Of a DNA stretch of 64,000 bases, positions 45,726 to 58,345 are shown one piece after another (position 1 is the first letter of the stretch; the number at the start of each line of letters is the position of its first letter). The notes below the pieces were generated by a model. The model saw only the letters and a list, made by a program, of their open reading frames with translations. It was not told where the DNA came from and ran no database searches. A program made the translations under genes and the position numbers. This DNA comes from Dipteris shenzhenensis. Lineage: Eukaryota > Polypodiophyta > Polypodiopsida > Gleicheniales. Location: the NCBI GenBank assembly GCA_047967505.1, contig CM106539.1; one strand, 5' to 3'.

Positions 45726-47689
45726 AACTTCTCTTTCTCAAGGATCATAATTAAGGAAAACATACAACAAATTCTTGTCACCCGAAACAACAGCGCCAGG
45801 TATATCTTCATTAGCTGGTTGAAAGTAAACACAAAATCTAGTTCGTAGCTCTTCAATAGTTTCCACAAATGCTCAGCTTTGTAATGCTTCAGACTCATCA
45901 CATGATTCTTTGTCAATCTCTCGTCAAACCTACAACACAGAGACAAACTACATCAGAAACCGGAAAATCAAACGCAAAGACTTAACACGAAAACACAAAA
46001 CACGTACTATAGATATTGACTGAAAACATCAGAAGCACGAACAAATTGCGCACGCTGTATTCCATACAGCTCAGTACCACCTCTAATAGCAAAGCGAAGC
46101 AGCATGTAGAAAGCAAACCCCAAAGATGGAAAGCACTGAAATTTGCATTCTTCAACACCACCATCTCATCCTTCGACCCAACATCACTCTTCCTTGTAGG
46201 TTTCAGACCATCAACACGTATAGACTGATTCACATCAATGGTAATTGAAGAGCACTCCTTCGAGAACAAAGGATTCTTAAAGTGAATAAAAAGGAACCTC
46301 AACAACACCTATTGCAGCTACTCGACAATCTTGGAACCTCCATAAAATGCGAGTAGAAGATTTGGAAAAAGCATGCAACTTAGCAGGGGGTAAAACCCAC
46401 CTTCTCCTTTCTTCTTACACACTTGAAGTATAAACCTACCAAGCAAATCAGCCAGCTCCTCGATAGGGATAGAAACATCAAGACCCTGAAGATGCCGCCA
46501 AGAATCAAATCAACACCGAGCCCAATTATCTTTATCCGAAGTCTTGTTCGCTCCACCCTCTTCTACTTCCTTCTCCAAACAAGGATCCAGCGGGCAAGAA
46601 ACCAACAACAGAACCTACATAAACCTCACCAAAAGAACCGGTACTTGCACAACCAAAGAAAACAATGAAAACAACACAAACACAAAGAAATATAACAACA
46701 CACAAAACACACGAAGGCTAGAAACCTCCAATATCGCGAAAATCCTTAGCAACGTTGCATGCAATACCAGCAGCAACCGAAGAAACAATCTCAGATCCAA
46801 TATCCTCGTCTCCACCCAAACACACAACCAAGTCAACACTCCCAGAAACCAAATGCCCAATAAGAGAAACGTCCTCATCGATCCCAAGCAAAAATGGACA
46901 CTCTGCAGCGGACTCCATCTCAGATCACCGAAATCAACTCCAAAGAAGACGCCTGTCATGCACCGCCTCGAATCGTCTGCCACAGAATCGAGCACCGAAA
47001 ACACCTCCAAAGAAGACACCTTTCATGCACCGCCTTGAAGCCTCTTCCATAAAGTCGATTAGCCAACGCACATAGACTGACGGAATAACACGACAAAGCT
47101 CACAAAACTAGAAACCCATGGACACACATTAAATGCAAAACAAACACCCACTCACACACAATATACATGTGTACCACTCACACGAACGACAAATAGCACA
47201 CGGACATGTGGACCACTCACCAGACAAACCACTACCAGTAATGAGAGCCACGACTCCCAATTCAACCGACCACTTGCATTGCCAAACTCACACCAAACAC
47301 ATGTCGCCAACCCGTACCTCACTGACATGTGGTGGTAGCTGCCCTCCCTCCAGACCTCGACACCCAAGAAATGCCCGTGGTCGGCATTTCCCGACCATTC
47401 CCGACTGAGAAATGCCTCCCTCGGGCATTTCCCTTAGAGCTTCATGCCATCGAGCCTCCATGGTGCAATCAAGCCTCCAAGCATAGCGTGTGGTCTCCAG
47501 ACTCCAAAGAGCTCCGTCAAACGTACCGCAACCATAGCCTCCAAGTGTAGCATGTGGTCTCGAGAGCTCTGTCAGCCGTGCACAAGCTGTGCGATTCATC
47601 TACTATCCAGCAAGCTTTGCGATCCGTCAGATTCCATAAACCAACGTTTACTTGTTCTATTCGTCTGCCGGTAAGCTACTCTCTCTCTC
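45726..47689 (-). other. possible fragmented minus-strand gene, unrecognised
   Basis: Minus-strand pieces have protein-like composition: MESAAECPFLLGIDEDVSLI and DLVVCLGGDEDIGSEIVSS (46918-46718), HLQGLDVSIPIEELADLLG (about 46500-46440), ITIDVNQSIRVDGLKPTRKS (about 46240) and CRFDERLTKNHVMSLKHYKA (about 45930). They lie in order with possible GT-AG breaks, so one decayed or multi-exon gene is conceivable. I cannot name a family. A block with AAGAAGAC and CATGCACCGCC is doubled at 46940 and 47012. Confidence 0.25.
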
Positions 47690-49690
47690 TCTCTCTTTTT
47701 GGCCTGTCCTGAGGGATAGCCTTAGCGACACTTCTTTTTTGGCAAATAGAAAAATAGGGAATTTTTAAATATTGAAATTGTGATTTTTGTGATTGGATGG
47801 TTACCTCCAATTGCCAGTTGCATGTCAGTGAAGACATGCAATTGAATGCATGTGATTCACGCCTTCCCATTTTTGCCTCCATGTGCTTCACTATGATTGT
47901 TCTTGGAGAGGTGCTGATGACAGTCACATCTATGGCAGATGTGTTTGCGAATTCCACCTAGGAAGAGGAAGGAGGTATATGCAGGTGGCAAGCGATTGCT
48001 CTACAGAGTGGCGTATTTACTCCGATTGTTGGTGCGCTGCTCCTCCAATTCATGATTGTCAGCAGCAAGAGCGTTGAGCTGCAAGCGGCTGGATATCGTC
48101 GTTTTGCAAATCAATATTCTACATGGTTTTATTGGAAAATTAGGAGCATATCGCATTTTGCAATGATTTTTTCCATTCTGCATGTAATGGACGTCTGCAG
48201 TGAATATTTGAAGGATTTGTGTGATTGATTTTATCCTTCGTGATGTGCCCCTGTCGAATTTTTGCGTCCAATATAAATATGAGGGCAATCTTGCAGCGAA
48301 CGATACTACAGGAATGGAGGGTTAGATTGACCTCATGGACACAGACAGTGGCACTTTCGCGAAGTGTGGATAATGACTTCGCTTTGCTTTGATTTTTTTG
48401 TAACGTCTTTCCTTCCTTTTGCATGCATTTTCGATCACTGATATATTTGTTGTTGTTGTGCAGGGCTAGCAAAAGCACGTCCTCAGATTATAAACTCACC
48501 CGAGACACCAGATTCAGGAGAGATTGGCGTTATGGAGCGTGGAGACAGTGATTCGAAGAAAATCCACAATCCATTCGATTTGATGTCGCTGTTGATTCTC
48601 TGCTCCCGTTCTTTCATGCAACACTTGCCTCAATTTAATGATAATATTTGCTGCTTTGGTAGTACGTTTGTGATCGTTCTCTGTGATCTTCGTCGTATCG
48701 TCATCCTCTCAACTCCTACTACTTCCACGAAATACCTGGATCTTACCGCCGGACTGAGAGCCTTGGGTGTCTACACCTTTCTTGTCGTCTGATTCCTTCA
48801 TCATATGTGCTTTTATTTGTTTTGCTTGTCCGTTTCGTCTGACTCTTGACTTCCAATTGTAATGTGGTGTGTCGACTGTTTAGTCTCTTCTTTCCCTTAG
48901 TTATTGATGTCCCCCAAAAAATCCTCCTCTGCACAGTCATCCACTTTTAGAATATCACTGCTTCGTTTGTTGCTTGTAGGTGGACAGATTATCGATTGCC
49001 TTCATAGTGACATTTTCCACAATTTGGCAAAGTGCTGAAAAAATGAAGGCAATTGTATTTCAGGAATTTCAATCCGTGTCATCCCAAAATGTAGATTGAG
49101 ACTATGTTTGGGACTACGTTTTGAAAACAGGAACAACCTTAGGCATAAATCTTCCATAGTCTCAATGTACATTACGTTTTGAAAACAGGAACAACCTTAG
49201 GCATAAATCTTCCATAGTCTCAATGTACATTGAGACTATGTTTGGGACTACGTTTTGAAAACAAGAACAACCTTAGGCATAAATCTTCCATATAAAAAAA
49301 TCGTTTTGGGATGACACGGATTGAAATTCCTGAAATACAATTGCCTTTATTGTTTCCAATCTTAACGTTTGATATTCAACCTTAGAATTTCAGAATTGAA
49401 GATGTTAGGAAATGAATTTTGCCTTCTCCAAACATTAATTTATTCACCCATATTTTGTTTTAGGAGGCCCTGCTACTTCAGCTTGCTCTTACATGGGTAG
49501 GAGTGCACCCCCACCTACTCCAAAGTCAACGCCTTCAATTTTTGCTTCCCCAAGCAAGCCCCCAAAGGAAAACTTACTTAAGCATTCACCAATCAAAAAG
49601 GGCCCACGATGATCATCAAAGAATTCCTTTCAAGAAGTTGCGCAAGAGGCATATGCTCAAGGTTTGTAGCTATGGTTGAGACGCGATTGG
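47690..49690 (+). pseudogene. unrecognised gene fragment, copy B (paired with 15.5-17.1 kb)
   Basis: Upstream exon-like sequence after a TGTGCAG acceptor near 48463 reads INSPETPDSGEIGVMERGDS. The shared exon at about 49466-49660 reads STPSIFASPSKPPKENLLKH, then SPIKKGPR, a TGA stop, and QEVAQEAYAQG before a GTTTGT donor. Alignment with copy A keeps SIF, PK, LLKHS, K and EAY-G. A MITE lies between the two exons. The internal stop suggests that this copy is dead. A long gap to the next possible exon remains unread. Confidence 0.4.
49046..49347. mobile_element. MITE with perfect 44-bp terminal inverted repeats
   Basis: The arm 49046-49089 starts AAGGCAATTGTATTTCAGG and its exact reverse complement is 49304-49347. 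The interior holds three copies of a unit of about 55-60 bp (ACGTTTTGAAAACAGGAACA, CATAAATCTTCC) and inner palindromes around GAGACTATG/CATAGTCTC. No target duplication was recognised, so the superfamily is open. Perfect arms point to recent activity or recent copying. Confidence 0.85.
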
Positions 49691-49699
49691 AGGACAAGG

Positions 49700-50110
49700 A
49701 ACCTACTCCTAAATTTTTCTTTAATGATGTTATAAACATTGATTATGATTCAGTCAACAGTAGATTTCAATATTGCTTTTGCTTTCCTTTGAATATCTAT
49801 TTGTTCTAACATAATATCATATGAGTCATTATTGTTTGGTGATAAGAGATTAAGTTGCGTACATATGTGAAAGTGGAGTGTTGCTATTGATTATAGTTTT
49901 GGTACATTTGAAATATTGTTGTCAATTGATTTTAATTAGATTTTAAGGAATATGCTTTACAATTTTAAAGCAGAGTTTGAAAAATGAATGACATTAACAA
50001 TGTAATCAACTTTCCCTCTCTAAGTTGGAAATCTTATTATGTCCCATATTTGTATTGGCAGCTAGCAAACAACTTATGTGCAAAGAAGACAATGGAGAAG
50101 TGAATTCTTA
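49700..50110. other. intergenic, AT-rich
   Basis: No gene, repeat or RNA recognised between the gene fragment and the gypsy remnant. Confidence 0.4.
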
Positions 50111-50116
50111 CAATGC

Positions 50117-50461
50117 TTATAAAGGTGCTAAAAACTTTATTCCCTCATGACATAAGGCACGATAATCGATGCACATTTGAAAAGTTCCATTTTTCTTCTT
50201 GACAAGAAGAACGGGTGCCCCAAATGGTGAGCTACTAGGTAAGTCTTCCATGAAGCAGTCGTCATAAGTAGCTAGAAAAGAATCCAAAGGCTCTTGCTTA
50301 GTTTTCTTAGTCTCACGACTAGCCTCAATCTTATTGACCATAACCAAATATGTCTTCTCACGTTTGCGCAAAGCTCTTTTAGCTTGGGTATGTGACAATA
50401 TAGGCCAAGAGGGAAGATTCTTGTCGCATTCTAGAGTCATGGTCTCAGTGCCTTGAGTCAC
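50117..50461 (-). pseudogene. gypsy reverse transcriptase N-terminal fragment, internally deleted
   Basis: The frame reads CFMEDLP, then directly [20 protein letters not shown] and MCIDYRAL. In complete elements about 60-80 residues separate these two pieces, so an internal deletion is likely. After DYRAL the likeness ends, which marks the truncation point of the element. Confidence 0.75.
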
Positions 50462-50701
50462 AGTAATGGTGCATTTAAGATAATCAGGTTTGGCATTATG
50501 ATCGATGCGCTAGGACATCCCTAGAATGAGATCTTGCTCACGTAAAGGAGCAACTTAGAAATCAGGGCTCTCAACTAATGGCCCTAAAGTCACCTCAAGA
50601 TCCTTAACCATTTGCAAACAATTATAATTCGATCCTTGAAAAGCTGATTTGACTTTATATTTTGTTTTGATGGTTGCAAGCCCTAACTTTTCAACTAGAC
50701 G

Positions 50702-51316
50702 TTACGAAATGAAATCATGGGTGCTTCCATCATCAAATAAGACACTATGTTCTTTTTCGTATAATAGTTCAGTCATATGTAACAAAGAAGTAGGAAAATA
50801 AGATGCACTTTTATCTGAATAACACTTACCTGAAGGGGTGTAGTTGGCATCTTTAGTGTCATTGTCCTCATCCTTGTCCTCTTGCTTGAAAGATTTATCA
50901 TGGGATCCATCATCAATATAGTTGATCCATGCGGAGTTGTTGCGCTGACTATTACTAATGGTACGTCCATTGGTTCTCCCTCCATTGCCTCCGTTGTTGT
51001 TGGTAGCATTCTTTGCTTGAGTACCTATCTTGTGTGTAGCAAATGGATTCTTTGGACATTCATAAGAGTAGTGTCCCTTCTCTTTGCATTCATAACATGT
51101 GACAAGTTCTTTGGTTCTTTGATTAATACGTGACTTAGCAGGTTTCCAATTAAACTTACCATTATATCTACCAACTTTACCACTTACACCCTCCTGCTTG
51201 AAGTATGAAGTACGCTTCTTTGCTCGAGGGGTGCGAGTAGCAAAGATTCTTCCCTGCTTTCTTTCTGACTCTAATGCCAAATCCATAGCATCAGAAGCTG
51301 TAGATGGTCGAAGCAT
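50702..51316 (-). pseudogene. gypsy gag C-terminus with CCHC zinc knuckle and protease start
   Basis: The open frame contains CYECKEKGHYSYEC, a C-x2-C-x4-H-x4-C knuckle (about 51100-51055). After a Gly/Asn-rich and acidic linker it reads SVLFDDGSTHDFIS, the aspartic protease active-site region (usually LxDSGSTHxFIS; here DDGS). It ends at a stop directly after. Protease-like sequence continues beyond (LVEKLGL, LILGMS) with further stops. Confidence 0.8.
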
Positions 51317-51656
51317 ACGTACATTAGTATGAATAGTAGGACGTAAACCCTCAACAAAGGTACGATATTACTCCTTTCGGGACACTTTCTCAATGGTTTG
51401 CAATTGAAGGAGAGAGGAAAGATATTTCTCGATGTACGCATCCACACTCTCATTATCCAACTACCTCAATCTTCGCCATTTCCTACGAGTATCCTCTTCA
51501 AACGTATAGGTAGGAAGCGCTTCTTGATTTTATCTTTGAATGCTTCCCATGTCTTTGGAACATCAGTGCTTTCAGTAACCACACTCCACCATAATTGTGC
51601 ATTGCAAGCTTGTCATGTGACTTTGCAGCAAGTTTTACCTTCTCGATCTCTTCGTA

Positions 51657-52379
51657 TCATTCTCCCAAAAAGTATTGATTGAAAGAACTAATCCACACAA
51701 GTAAAGCTTGTCCATCTCTTTTACCATCATATTTTGGAAAAGGGAAAGTTTTGCGATTAATCTTACCAGACTTCTTCTTATCACGAAGCTTGAGTGCTTT
51801 CAAGATGGCCTTTCCCACATTGTCTTCATTGCTGGACTCATGTGAAGTAGTGTCATGATGTCGTCGTAGTGAAGTCTTCACATGTTGCTTCTTCTTCCTT
51901 TGATGTCTCGTCTTGCTTCTTCCACACTCACTATCACTGGTATCTGATGATTTGCTGCTTTCACTTTTTTCATCATCTCTGTCCATACACTTCTTTGTGA
52001 CTTTAGTCATCTCTTTTAACACTCGAGTTGCACATTCTTCATTGGCTTTATGCATGTCGCACATGTTGTGCATGTACTCAAGTCCCTGCTCAAGGTCTCG
52101 TGCATGATGCTTCCATGCATCCAGTGAATCTGATGCATGCATAGGTTCCTCATCCTCAATCAATATAGGTGGCTTCCAAGTTATCGTCACTTGGCGTAGA
52201 GCATCTTCAATCTCTTGATGTTGTTGCTTCTCATGTTGATAGCATTCTTGCCATTCTTCCTCAGTAAGTGTCATCGGTGTTGAACTTCTTCTTGACCGAT
52301 GGTGATTGCTTTTTACATCCTCATCATGATGTAGATCTTCAGGATAACCTATCTCTGATGGAATACAGCTTCCAGACAT
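51657..52379 (-). pseudogene. gypsy gag, N-terminal part
   Basis: The likely start is MSGSCIPSE at about 52379 within a longer open frame. It is a charged protein with Ser/Lys/His-rich middle and the retrotransposon gag start KTFPFPKYDGKRDGQALLVW. The frame is lost at 51657, but gag-like words (CGG, KLAAKSHDKLAMH) continue in other frames towards 51300. Confidence 0.75.
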
Positions 52380-53120
52380 AGTTAAGTATGTGCATGGTGC
52401 AAGGAAGAAATCACTATGAAAGGAAATACACACAAACATAAGACTTATCTCAATTCGATTTCCAAGCTTTGAAAGCAGCTATTTATCGAATAGTATCTCT
52501 GTGGGCTCTCGAACTCACATGATTCCAACAAGTGAATCCACGTTGCATGGTACAAAGCAAAGCTTGTGTCCGATAGCACTTGTAGACTACCTCCTACTCT
52601 TGTGAACACTTGCTTTTGAGATTCTCCTCTTCCAAAATCCGTTAGGTTGCTCCCTTGTTTGCACTTTTGCCTTGAAGGATATCTTTATGACTAGGAACTT
52701 CAAAGAATAGAGCAACAAAATGACTTGACCTAGTGGATAGTCACCAATTGTTAAGCAGACTTGAGCTAGAACAATACCGGGATGGGGGACCTCCCAGGAA
52801 TTTTAAGAGCAATCTCCCAAGGCTTCCTTGTGCGCAGGCAATAGCGCCAACGGTGCTTTCAGTGCTAGGTATGCCAAGGACTATGCCTTGGTCGTCGCCT
52901 TTGTTGTACGCATGGAGGAGCTAAGGTGCGGCGGGTGTGCGTTCACAGACTTTGACATGTCTACGTACGGCTTGCCTGTGAGCCATTCTGCACTATTCGC
53001 TTTTACTGTTTCGAACTTTGTTGCACTCTTGTATGCAGTGTCCGCAATCTGATGCGTGCTATGGTTTCTTGTTTGAGGACGCGAGGTGTGTGTGCTTCCC
53101 GTGCTATGGACGATGAAACC

Positions 53121-53133
53121 TTGGCTCTGATAC
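53121..53133 (-). other. primer binding site of the gypsy element
   Basis: Minus strand reads TGGTATCAGAGCC, an exact match to the initiator tRNA-Met primer site. The 5' LTR should lie just to the right on the plus strand (from 53134), but its outer end could not be fixed and no second LTR is present. Confidence 0.9.
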
Positions 53134-54999
53134 CACTACGACGAGAAACACTCACGGGACCTGCAAATCCTTGAAAAACACAGTAACACTCTTCGAAAAT
53201 ATGCACAAACTCTCAAAACTCACAAACGGAAGAGACAGAACAAGCATGCTGGGTACAATCTCCCCCCATAAGAGTGGTGCTCTCCTTCCACCTCCTATGT
53301 ATTTATGTATATTTCTCAAAAAGCTTCCGAGCAAAAATCATACAAAAGCCCCTGTGCTTTCCTCCATGCACCCTTTTACAAAAAGCCCATCCACCTTATA
53401 GAATAGCTAGCTTTTTTAAAAAATAAAGCTTTTTCTAACTTTAGTTTATACACAGCCAAGCCACTAATATTCCAAGATTCAAATATGTACATAAGATTTT
53501 GTAATATCAAAAAATTAGGCATAAGCCTTATTCATCCCCGCATCATTGGAGTTGCACCTACGCGCCCTAAATATGGCAGGTCATGCTTGCCAGATGCCAT
53601 CACCCGATCAATTACTCTTCCCCTGGATTCACACGATTAATAGTAATGAAATATTTCAAGCATAAGATAACCTTGGAATTAATCACTATAATCAATCAAC
53701 CTTTCAGTATTATAGCAACGCGAAATCAATAAATCGCAAATGAATCGTGCACACATGCGACACATACCATCTCATGATGCACCTGATGCTACACATGAAT
53801 AAAATCATATGGATCGTGCACACATGCTACACATTCCATCATCGCATAAGTGGTGCATATAATGCTACACACTCATACAACCCGCAGCGGTATAGCTAGC
53901 CATGTAGGAGCACACATGCATCACTACAGAACAGCGAGCACACATGCATCAACTGTGTGACAAAAAATGCTAGATCTCACTAAACTAAATACTGAAGGAT
54001 TAAATTAATGGAATAATTTCAATTCTCATAACAGAGAGGTTTTAGTGCCTTTGTGTGTGCATGTCTGCGTGCATCAGGGAGACAATCAAAGGAAGAGAGA
54101 GGCCCGAATAAGAAGTGATGGCCATGCTAAGTGAAATTTTCCAAATATTGAAGTCCCCATCGCGGGAATGTCCTCTTATAGGTGGTGTGGGCAAGGAGGG
54201 GATGGAGTTCATCACCTTCTTTACATTTCATCACCTTTTTTACATTTTTAATTCCATCACCTTTTTTATGTTTCACTCCCCACCAGTAGAATATAAATAT
54301 TCTATTTTTTTTCACTCCCAAGCACTGGTTGAATGTAGCATCATGTAACCATATATACTAATCATGGAATTCAGCATCATGTAACCATATATACTAATTT
54401 GAAAAGCCATAAATTGAATGATTGAAAATGTGTATTTCAAGCGCATAATGTTGGAAATATAAATCCTTTGGAAAAACCTTAGCTTGATGTTACATTGGAA
54501 CCTTAACATACACAACTCACCAACACACATTAGGTAGGAGAGAATCCTTTCAACAAAAAATAGATTAAGGAAAAATCATGGCAAGGCAACTATATATGAC
54601 AATCCAAATAAATTCCATATTTTAAGAAAGTAGAAATCATGGTAGTTATGGCCTTTTGAAGGAAATTGGGTAGCTGTGGTGGTGATTGCATCTTTATTGG
54701 TGACTTTCACATAATTCTATAATGTAATTCCTCGAGTTGTCGATGTGTGGAGAGTAGCACATTCACCAAAAGTAATGCATTGTTTAACAACAATGCATCA
54801 CTAGCAGGGCCAACGGTACATGGCAAACAAGGTGAAGGATGTAGAGGCCAATACATTTTTTCATTTCTTGCCTTAATGAATGTTTTCGTACCTTGTCATT
54901 TTTACGGGCCTCTTCATTAGCAGAGTAGAATATCACACCTGCACCTTCAGCCCTAGCTTTTATACAGCCCCTGGATCGTTCTATCCACACCGACTATGC
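53134..54999. other. probable 5' LTR of the gypsy element, then intergenic DNA
   Basis: The first few hundred bases should be LTR; its left neighbour is the primer site, its right end is unknown. At 54328-54400 a block CATCATGTAACCATATATAC is doubled. No gene recognised. Confidence 0.45.
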
Positions 55000-55459
55000 T
55001 ATGCACAAGGATCAAAACACACTTTAGGGTGGAATATTCGAACATTTAAAGTCTCTAATTGACATGACACTTTTTGCATGCCACAAATTTACACCCACTC
55101 TAGCTCTAGTGCAAAATATTGTGTCCATCGAATATCATTAGCACGATCAAGGACAAATTGAACCATGTTTTTTCCACTCATCATAGATGGTATGATGAAC
55201 CTTAAAGGATGAGGAAAGCCAAAATCGTCTCTAGAAAAGATCCAATCATACTTGCAAAATTAGGATCTAGAAAGAGAAAGACTAAAACTAGAGAGAAAGA
55301 CTAAAACTAGAAAGAAATACTTGCGAAATCAGGATCTAGAAAGAGGAAGACTAAAAGCCTACACTTTTTGAGGTCCCCCCACTTTGTGTAGAGACTCAAA
55401 AGGTCCCTCCAAAAAGTGGAGGGACTCTTGTCCAAAAGGTCCCCTTCTACAAAAGGAGT
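55000..55459. repeat. 460-bp direct repeat, copy 1
   Basis: From ATGCACAAGGATCAAA to CTACAAAAGGAGT. It matches 56785-57246 with only a few differences. No TG...CA ends. Confidence 0.9.
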
Positions 55460-56264
55460 GCCACCCTAGAGGCATCAGATGAACCCTGATTTCTGTCAAA
55501 AACAGCAAAGGAAAGATTTGCATTCTCTACAAAAATAACATCCTGACCCACAAACTCAACCTCTAACTGAGGTTAGGGGAAAAAACCTTAACATTGGCCA
55601 TTGCCTTAAAGAAATATAAATATTTCTAACAAGAGCTCGAGCTTGAATCCAATTGAAAGTATACCATTCTTCTTCACTTTGACAAGCAAATATGGCACAA
55701 GCTCTCTATTGGCTGAGGATGAATGAGGCTGCTTTGGCTCTATTCAGTAAGGATTTAAAGCCTCATCTTCCACTTTGCAATACACTAGCTTGCCTCTACT
55801 CTTGCAAGTTGTGCAAGGAGGGAGATCTCCCCATCTTCTTTCTCAAATCTCTTTCGAATACCAAGGCACGTGTGATTTTGGATCATCTTATTGAAAATTC
55901 TAAACATAGGTTTAATACCAAGGAACGTGTGATGGACCCCTTTTGGAGCCTAAGTTAAACCCAATCTAGTCCCCAATTTGAGGTGTTCTCTAAGGCAATG
56001 AAGAATCCCTTTTTTGTTGTCATTTGAAATACATCCAAAAGCTATGCTTTTTGTGCCCTCAGCCTGGTGAAGAGAGTTGTAATCACCACTCATATAGGCA
56101 AAAATAATAGATGCATAATCTAAGTCCAATAACTTCTCATCCCACCTAATAGGCAAGGTGATACCCAGTGTGGCCTAGTTCCTAGCATGAAGAATGCAAT
56201 CCAATTCGTCGCTTGCGAAGGCACTAAAAGGCAGCCCTGTCAAACTTATTCAGCTATTAAGTCA
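55460..56264. other. coding-like fragments between the direct repeats
   Basis: A plus-strand ORF at 55692-55958 reads QALYWLRMNEAALALFSKDL and CNTLACLYSCKLCKEGD. A minus-strand ORF at 55950-56156 reads RWDEKLLDLDYASIIFAYMS. Both are gene-like in composition, neither is recognised, and they may be pieces of retroelement gag or a captured gene. Confidence 0.25.
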
Positions 56265-56527
56265 ACCAAGCATATCAAGATCCTCGGTACATCGATAGTG
56301 GTGCATCATCTCACATGACAAAATCATTCGAAATGGTTCACAGAGTTGAAACCATTAGAAGGTCAAAAGAATGTCATCTACACAGCAAATAATACACCAA
56401 ATCCAGTTCAAGGGACATGCATTATCCTTATGAACAAATTCACTGGGGACTTATTATATGGTTTGTTCAGTGCATACCGTAGCACAGTCTTGAGGAATGG
56501 GCCCATCTGTGGCAATAACTTGGTCTA
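56265..56527 (+). pseudogene. Ty1/copia protease remnant
   Basis: Plus strand reads DPRYIDSGASSHMT at about 56277-56320, an intact copia protease active site. After a frame change near 56325 it continues as WFTELKPLEGQKNVIYTANN and ILMNKFTGDLLYG. The neighbouring RT and integrase are absent. Confidence 0.75.
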
Positions 56528-56784
56528 AGGGTGGCCCATCAAGGTCTACTTTGACAACAACAAAGGCTCTGGTGTCCATCAATGACACAAATGAAGCTTT
56601 CACTGTTTCTACTTAGTTTGTTGCCCAGGGTGCGTAGATTCTGATGGTTTATCGGGGACAAAAGAGATCATGCCGTTGAATGGTTCACCCTTGATTATTG
56701 TCGTTGTTGCATCAACTCATAATGACACAAAAGAAGTCCCATCCTCACCTACAACTCTCTTTGTGATGGCCTTCCACCACCCAT

Positions 56785-57246
56785 TATGCACAAGGATCAA
56801 AAAACACACTTTAGGGTGCAATATTCGAACATTTAAAGTCTCTGATGGACATGACACTTTTTGCATGCCACAAATTTACACCCACTCTAGCTCTAGTGCA
56901 AAATATTGTGTCCATCGAATATCATTAGCACGATCAAGGACAAATTGAACCATGTTTTTTCCACTCATCATAGATGGTATGATGAACCTTAAAGGATGAG
57001 GAAAGCCAAAATCGTCTCTAGAAAAGATCCAATCATACTTGCGAAATTAGGATCTAGAAAGAGAAAGACTAAAACTAGAGAGAAAGACTAAAACTAAAAA
57101 GAAATACTTGCGAAATCAGGATCTAGAAAGAGGAAGACTAAAAGCCTATACTTTTTGAGGTCCCCCCACTTTGTGTAGAGACACAAAAGGTCCCTCCAAA
57201 AAGTGGAGGGACTCTTGTCCAAAAGGTCCCCTTCTACAAAAGGAGT
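56785..57246. repeat. 460-bp direct repeat, copy 2
   Basis: Offset from copy 1 is 1785 bp. The pair brackets coding-like remnants including a copia protease piece. LTR identity is not supported because neither end has TG/CA and no primer site or polypurine tract adjoins. Confidence 0.9.
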
Positions 57247-57900
57247 AAAGGTGAATTGACAAAGTTGGTCACCTTGCAAATTAATGATCAATTGTCCCAA
57301 ATTCAATGAAGGAAGGAGAAGAGAGTGGAAGTCAGATCTCACCTCTGCTTGCTTACACGAAGCAATGAAGAGTTGTAGATTGAGCCACCCCTAATGACAG
57401 CCAATGTGATAGATGAACTATTCAGGGAATCACCAAAGAAGGAAAGAAGAGCAAGTAGCAAATTTGACCACCAAAACAAATATCTAGAAGTAATAGCTAC
57501 AACAACACACACAATTGATGTAGTAGCAACAATAACAACAAGGGCAACCTACTAAGCTAATGAAAGAAGATAAGGGCATGGCCAATGCTAAACTTTAAAA
57601 TGAGAAAAAGAACAAATGAACAACCCACACCCAAGCTCAACCAATGCGCTTGGCCAAGCATGAGTGGTTTCCTTATGAAGTAACTATGACACCAACCCTT
57701 CACCTCAACATCACCAACTGCAACTACATCTGATGGCAAATCCTATCAAGTGTCAGGGTGTCAGTTGGTGTTACAGTGTGTTGGCTTTTTCCCATGGCTT
57801 CCGCAGGAAGAGTAGGGTATTCTCAATATCCAGGGTTCCGAGGCTTGTGTAAAAGGAACATGTATCATCATGGTTAAGGTAATGAAGGCTTTTGCCTTCA
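57247..57900. other. intergenic, no recognisable feature
   Basis: AT-rich, short ORFs only. Confidence 0.4.
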
Positions 57901-57904
57901 TTAG

Positions 57905-58100
57905 AGTTTGCAGGGTTTAGGAGGAGTTCAAGGGTTAGAGGGAGGTTCAGGGTTTAGAAGGAGGTTTCAGGGTTTAGAAGGAGGTTCTAGAGTTTAGAAG
58001 GAGGTCCCAGAGTTTAGAAGAGGTTCCAGAGTTTAGAAGAGGTTCAAGAGTTTAGAAGGAGATTCCAAGGTTTAGAATAAGTTCCAGGGTTAGAAGAAGG
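57905..58100. repeat. minisatellite, unit about 20-28 bp
   Basis: The words GTTTAGAAGGAGGTTCCAG and GGGTTTAGAAG recur about eight times with drift. Confidence 0.8.
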
Positions 58101-58234
58101 ATCCAAGGTTCATGGTAGAGTACATGGTGGAGAACTTGTCTCCCTCGTAGTTTATGGAGGTTAAGGATTGAGGAACTAAAGGTTTAGGGGGAGCATAGGA
58201 GTGGGAGAGGAAGAAGGTGTAAGAGCATAGGAGA

Positions 58235-58345
58235 AAGAAGAGAGAGGAGGGAGGAGGAGGAGGAGGAGGGAGGAGCAGGAGGAGAAGGGAGGAGGAGGAG
58301 GGAGGAGGAGGAGGGAGGAGGAGGAGGAGAAGGGAGTCCGGGAGG
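58235..58345. repeat. GGA-rich simple repeat
   Basis: Dense GGAGGA runs. The long proline and serine ORFs on the minus strand here are artefacts of this composition. Confidence 0.9.

Larger units (their letters stand above)
50117..53133 (-). mobile_element. truncated Ty3/gypsy retrotransposon (gag, protease, RT start)
   Basis: A primer binding site at 53121-53133 is followed on the minus strand by gag, a zinc knuckle, protease and the first motif of reverse transcriptase. The likeness ends near 50145 inside RT, so integrase, RNase H and the 3' LTR are missing. Frameshifts break gag near 51660-51300. The leader holds no other gene. Confidence 0.85.

Noticed and set aside
46718-46918. Minus-strand piece DLVVCLGGDED, considered as a NAD-kinase-like GGDG motif
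   Set aside because: The motif residues after GGD do not fit, and no neighbouring kinase motif was seen.
55000-57246. The 460-bp direct repeats as LTRs of one element
   Set aside because: No TG/CA ends, primer binding site or polypurine tract next to them.
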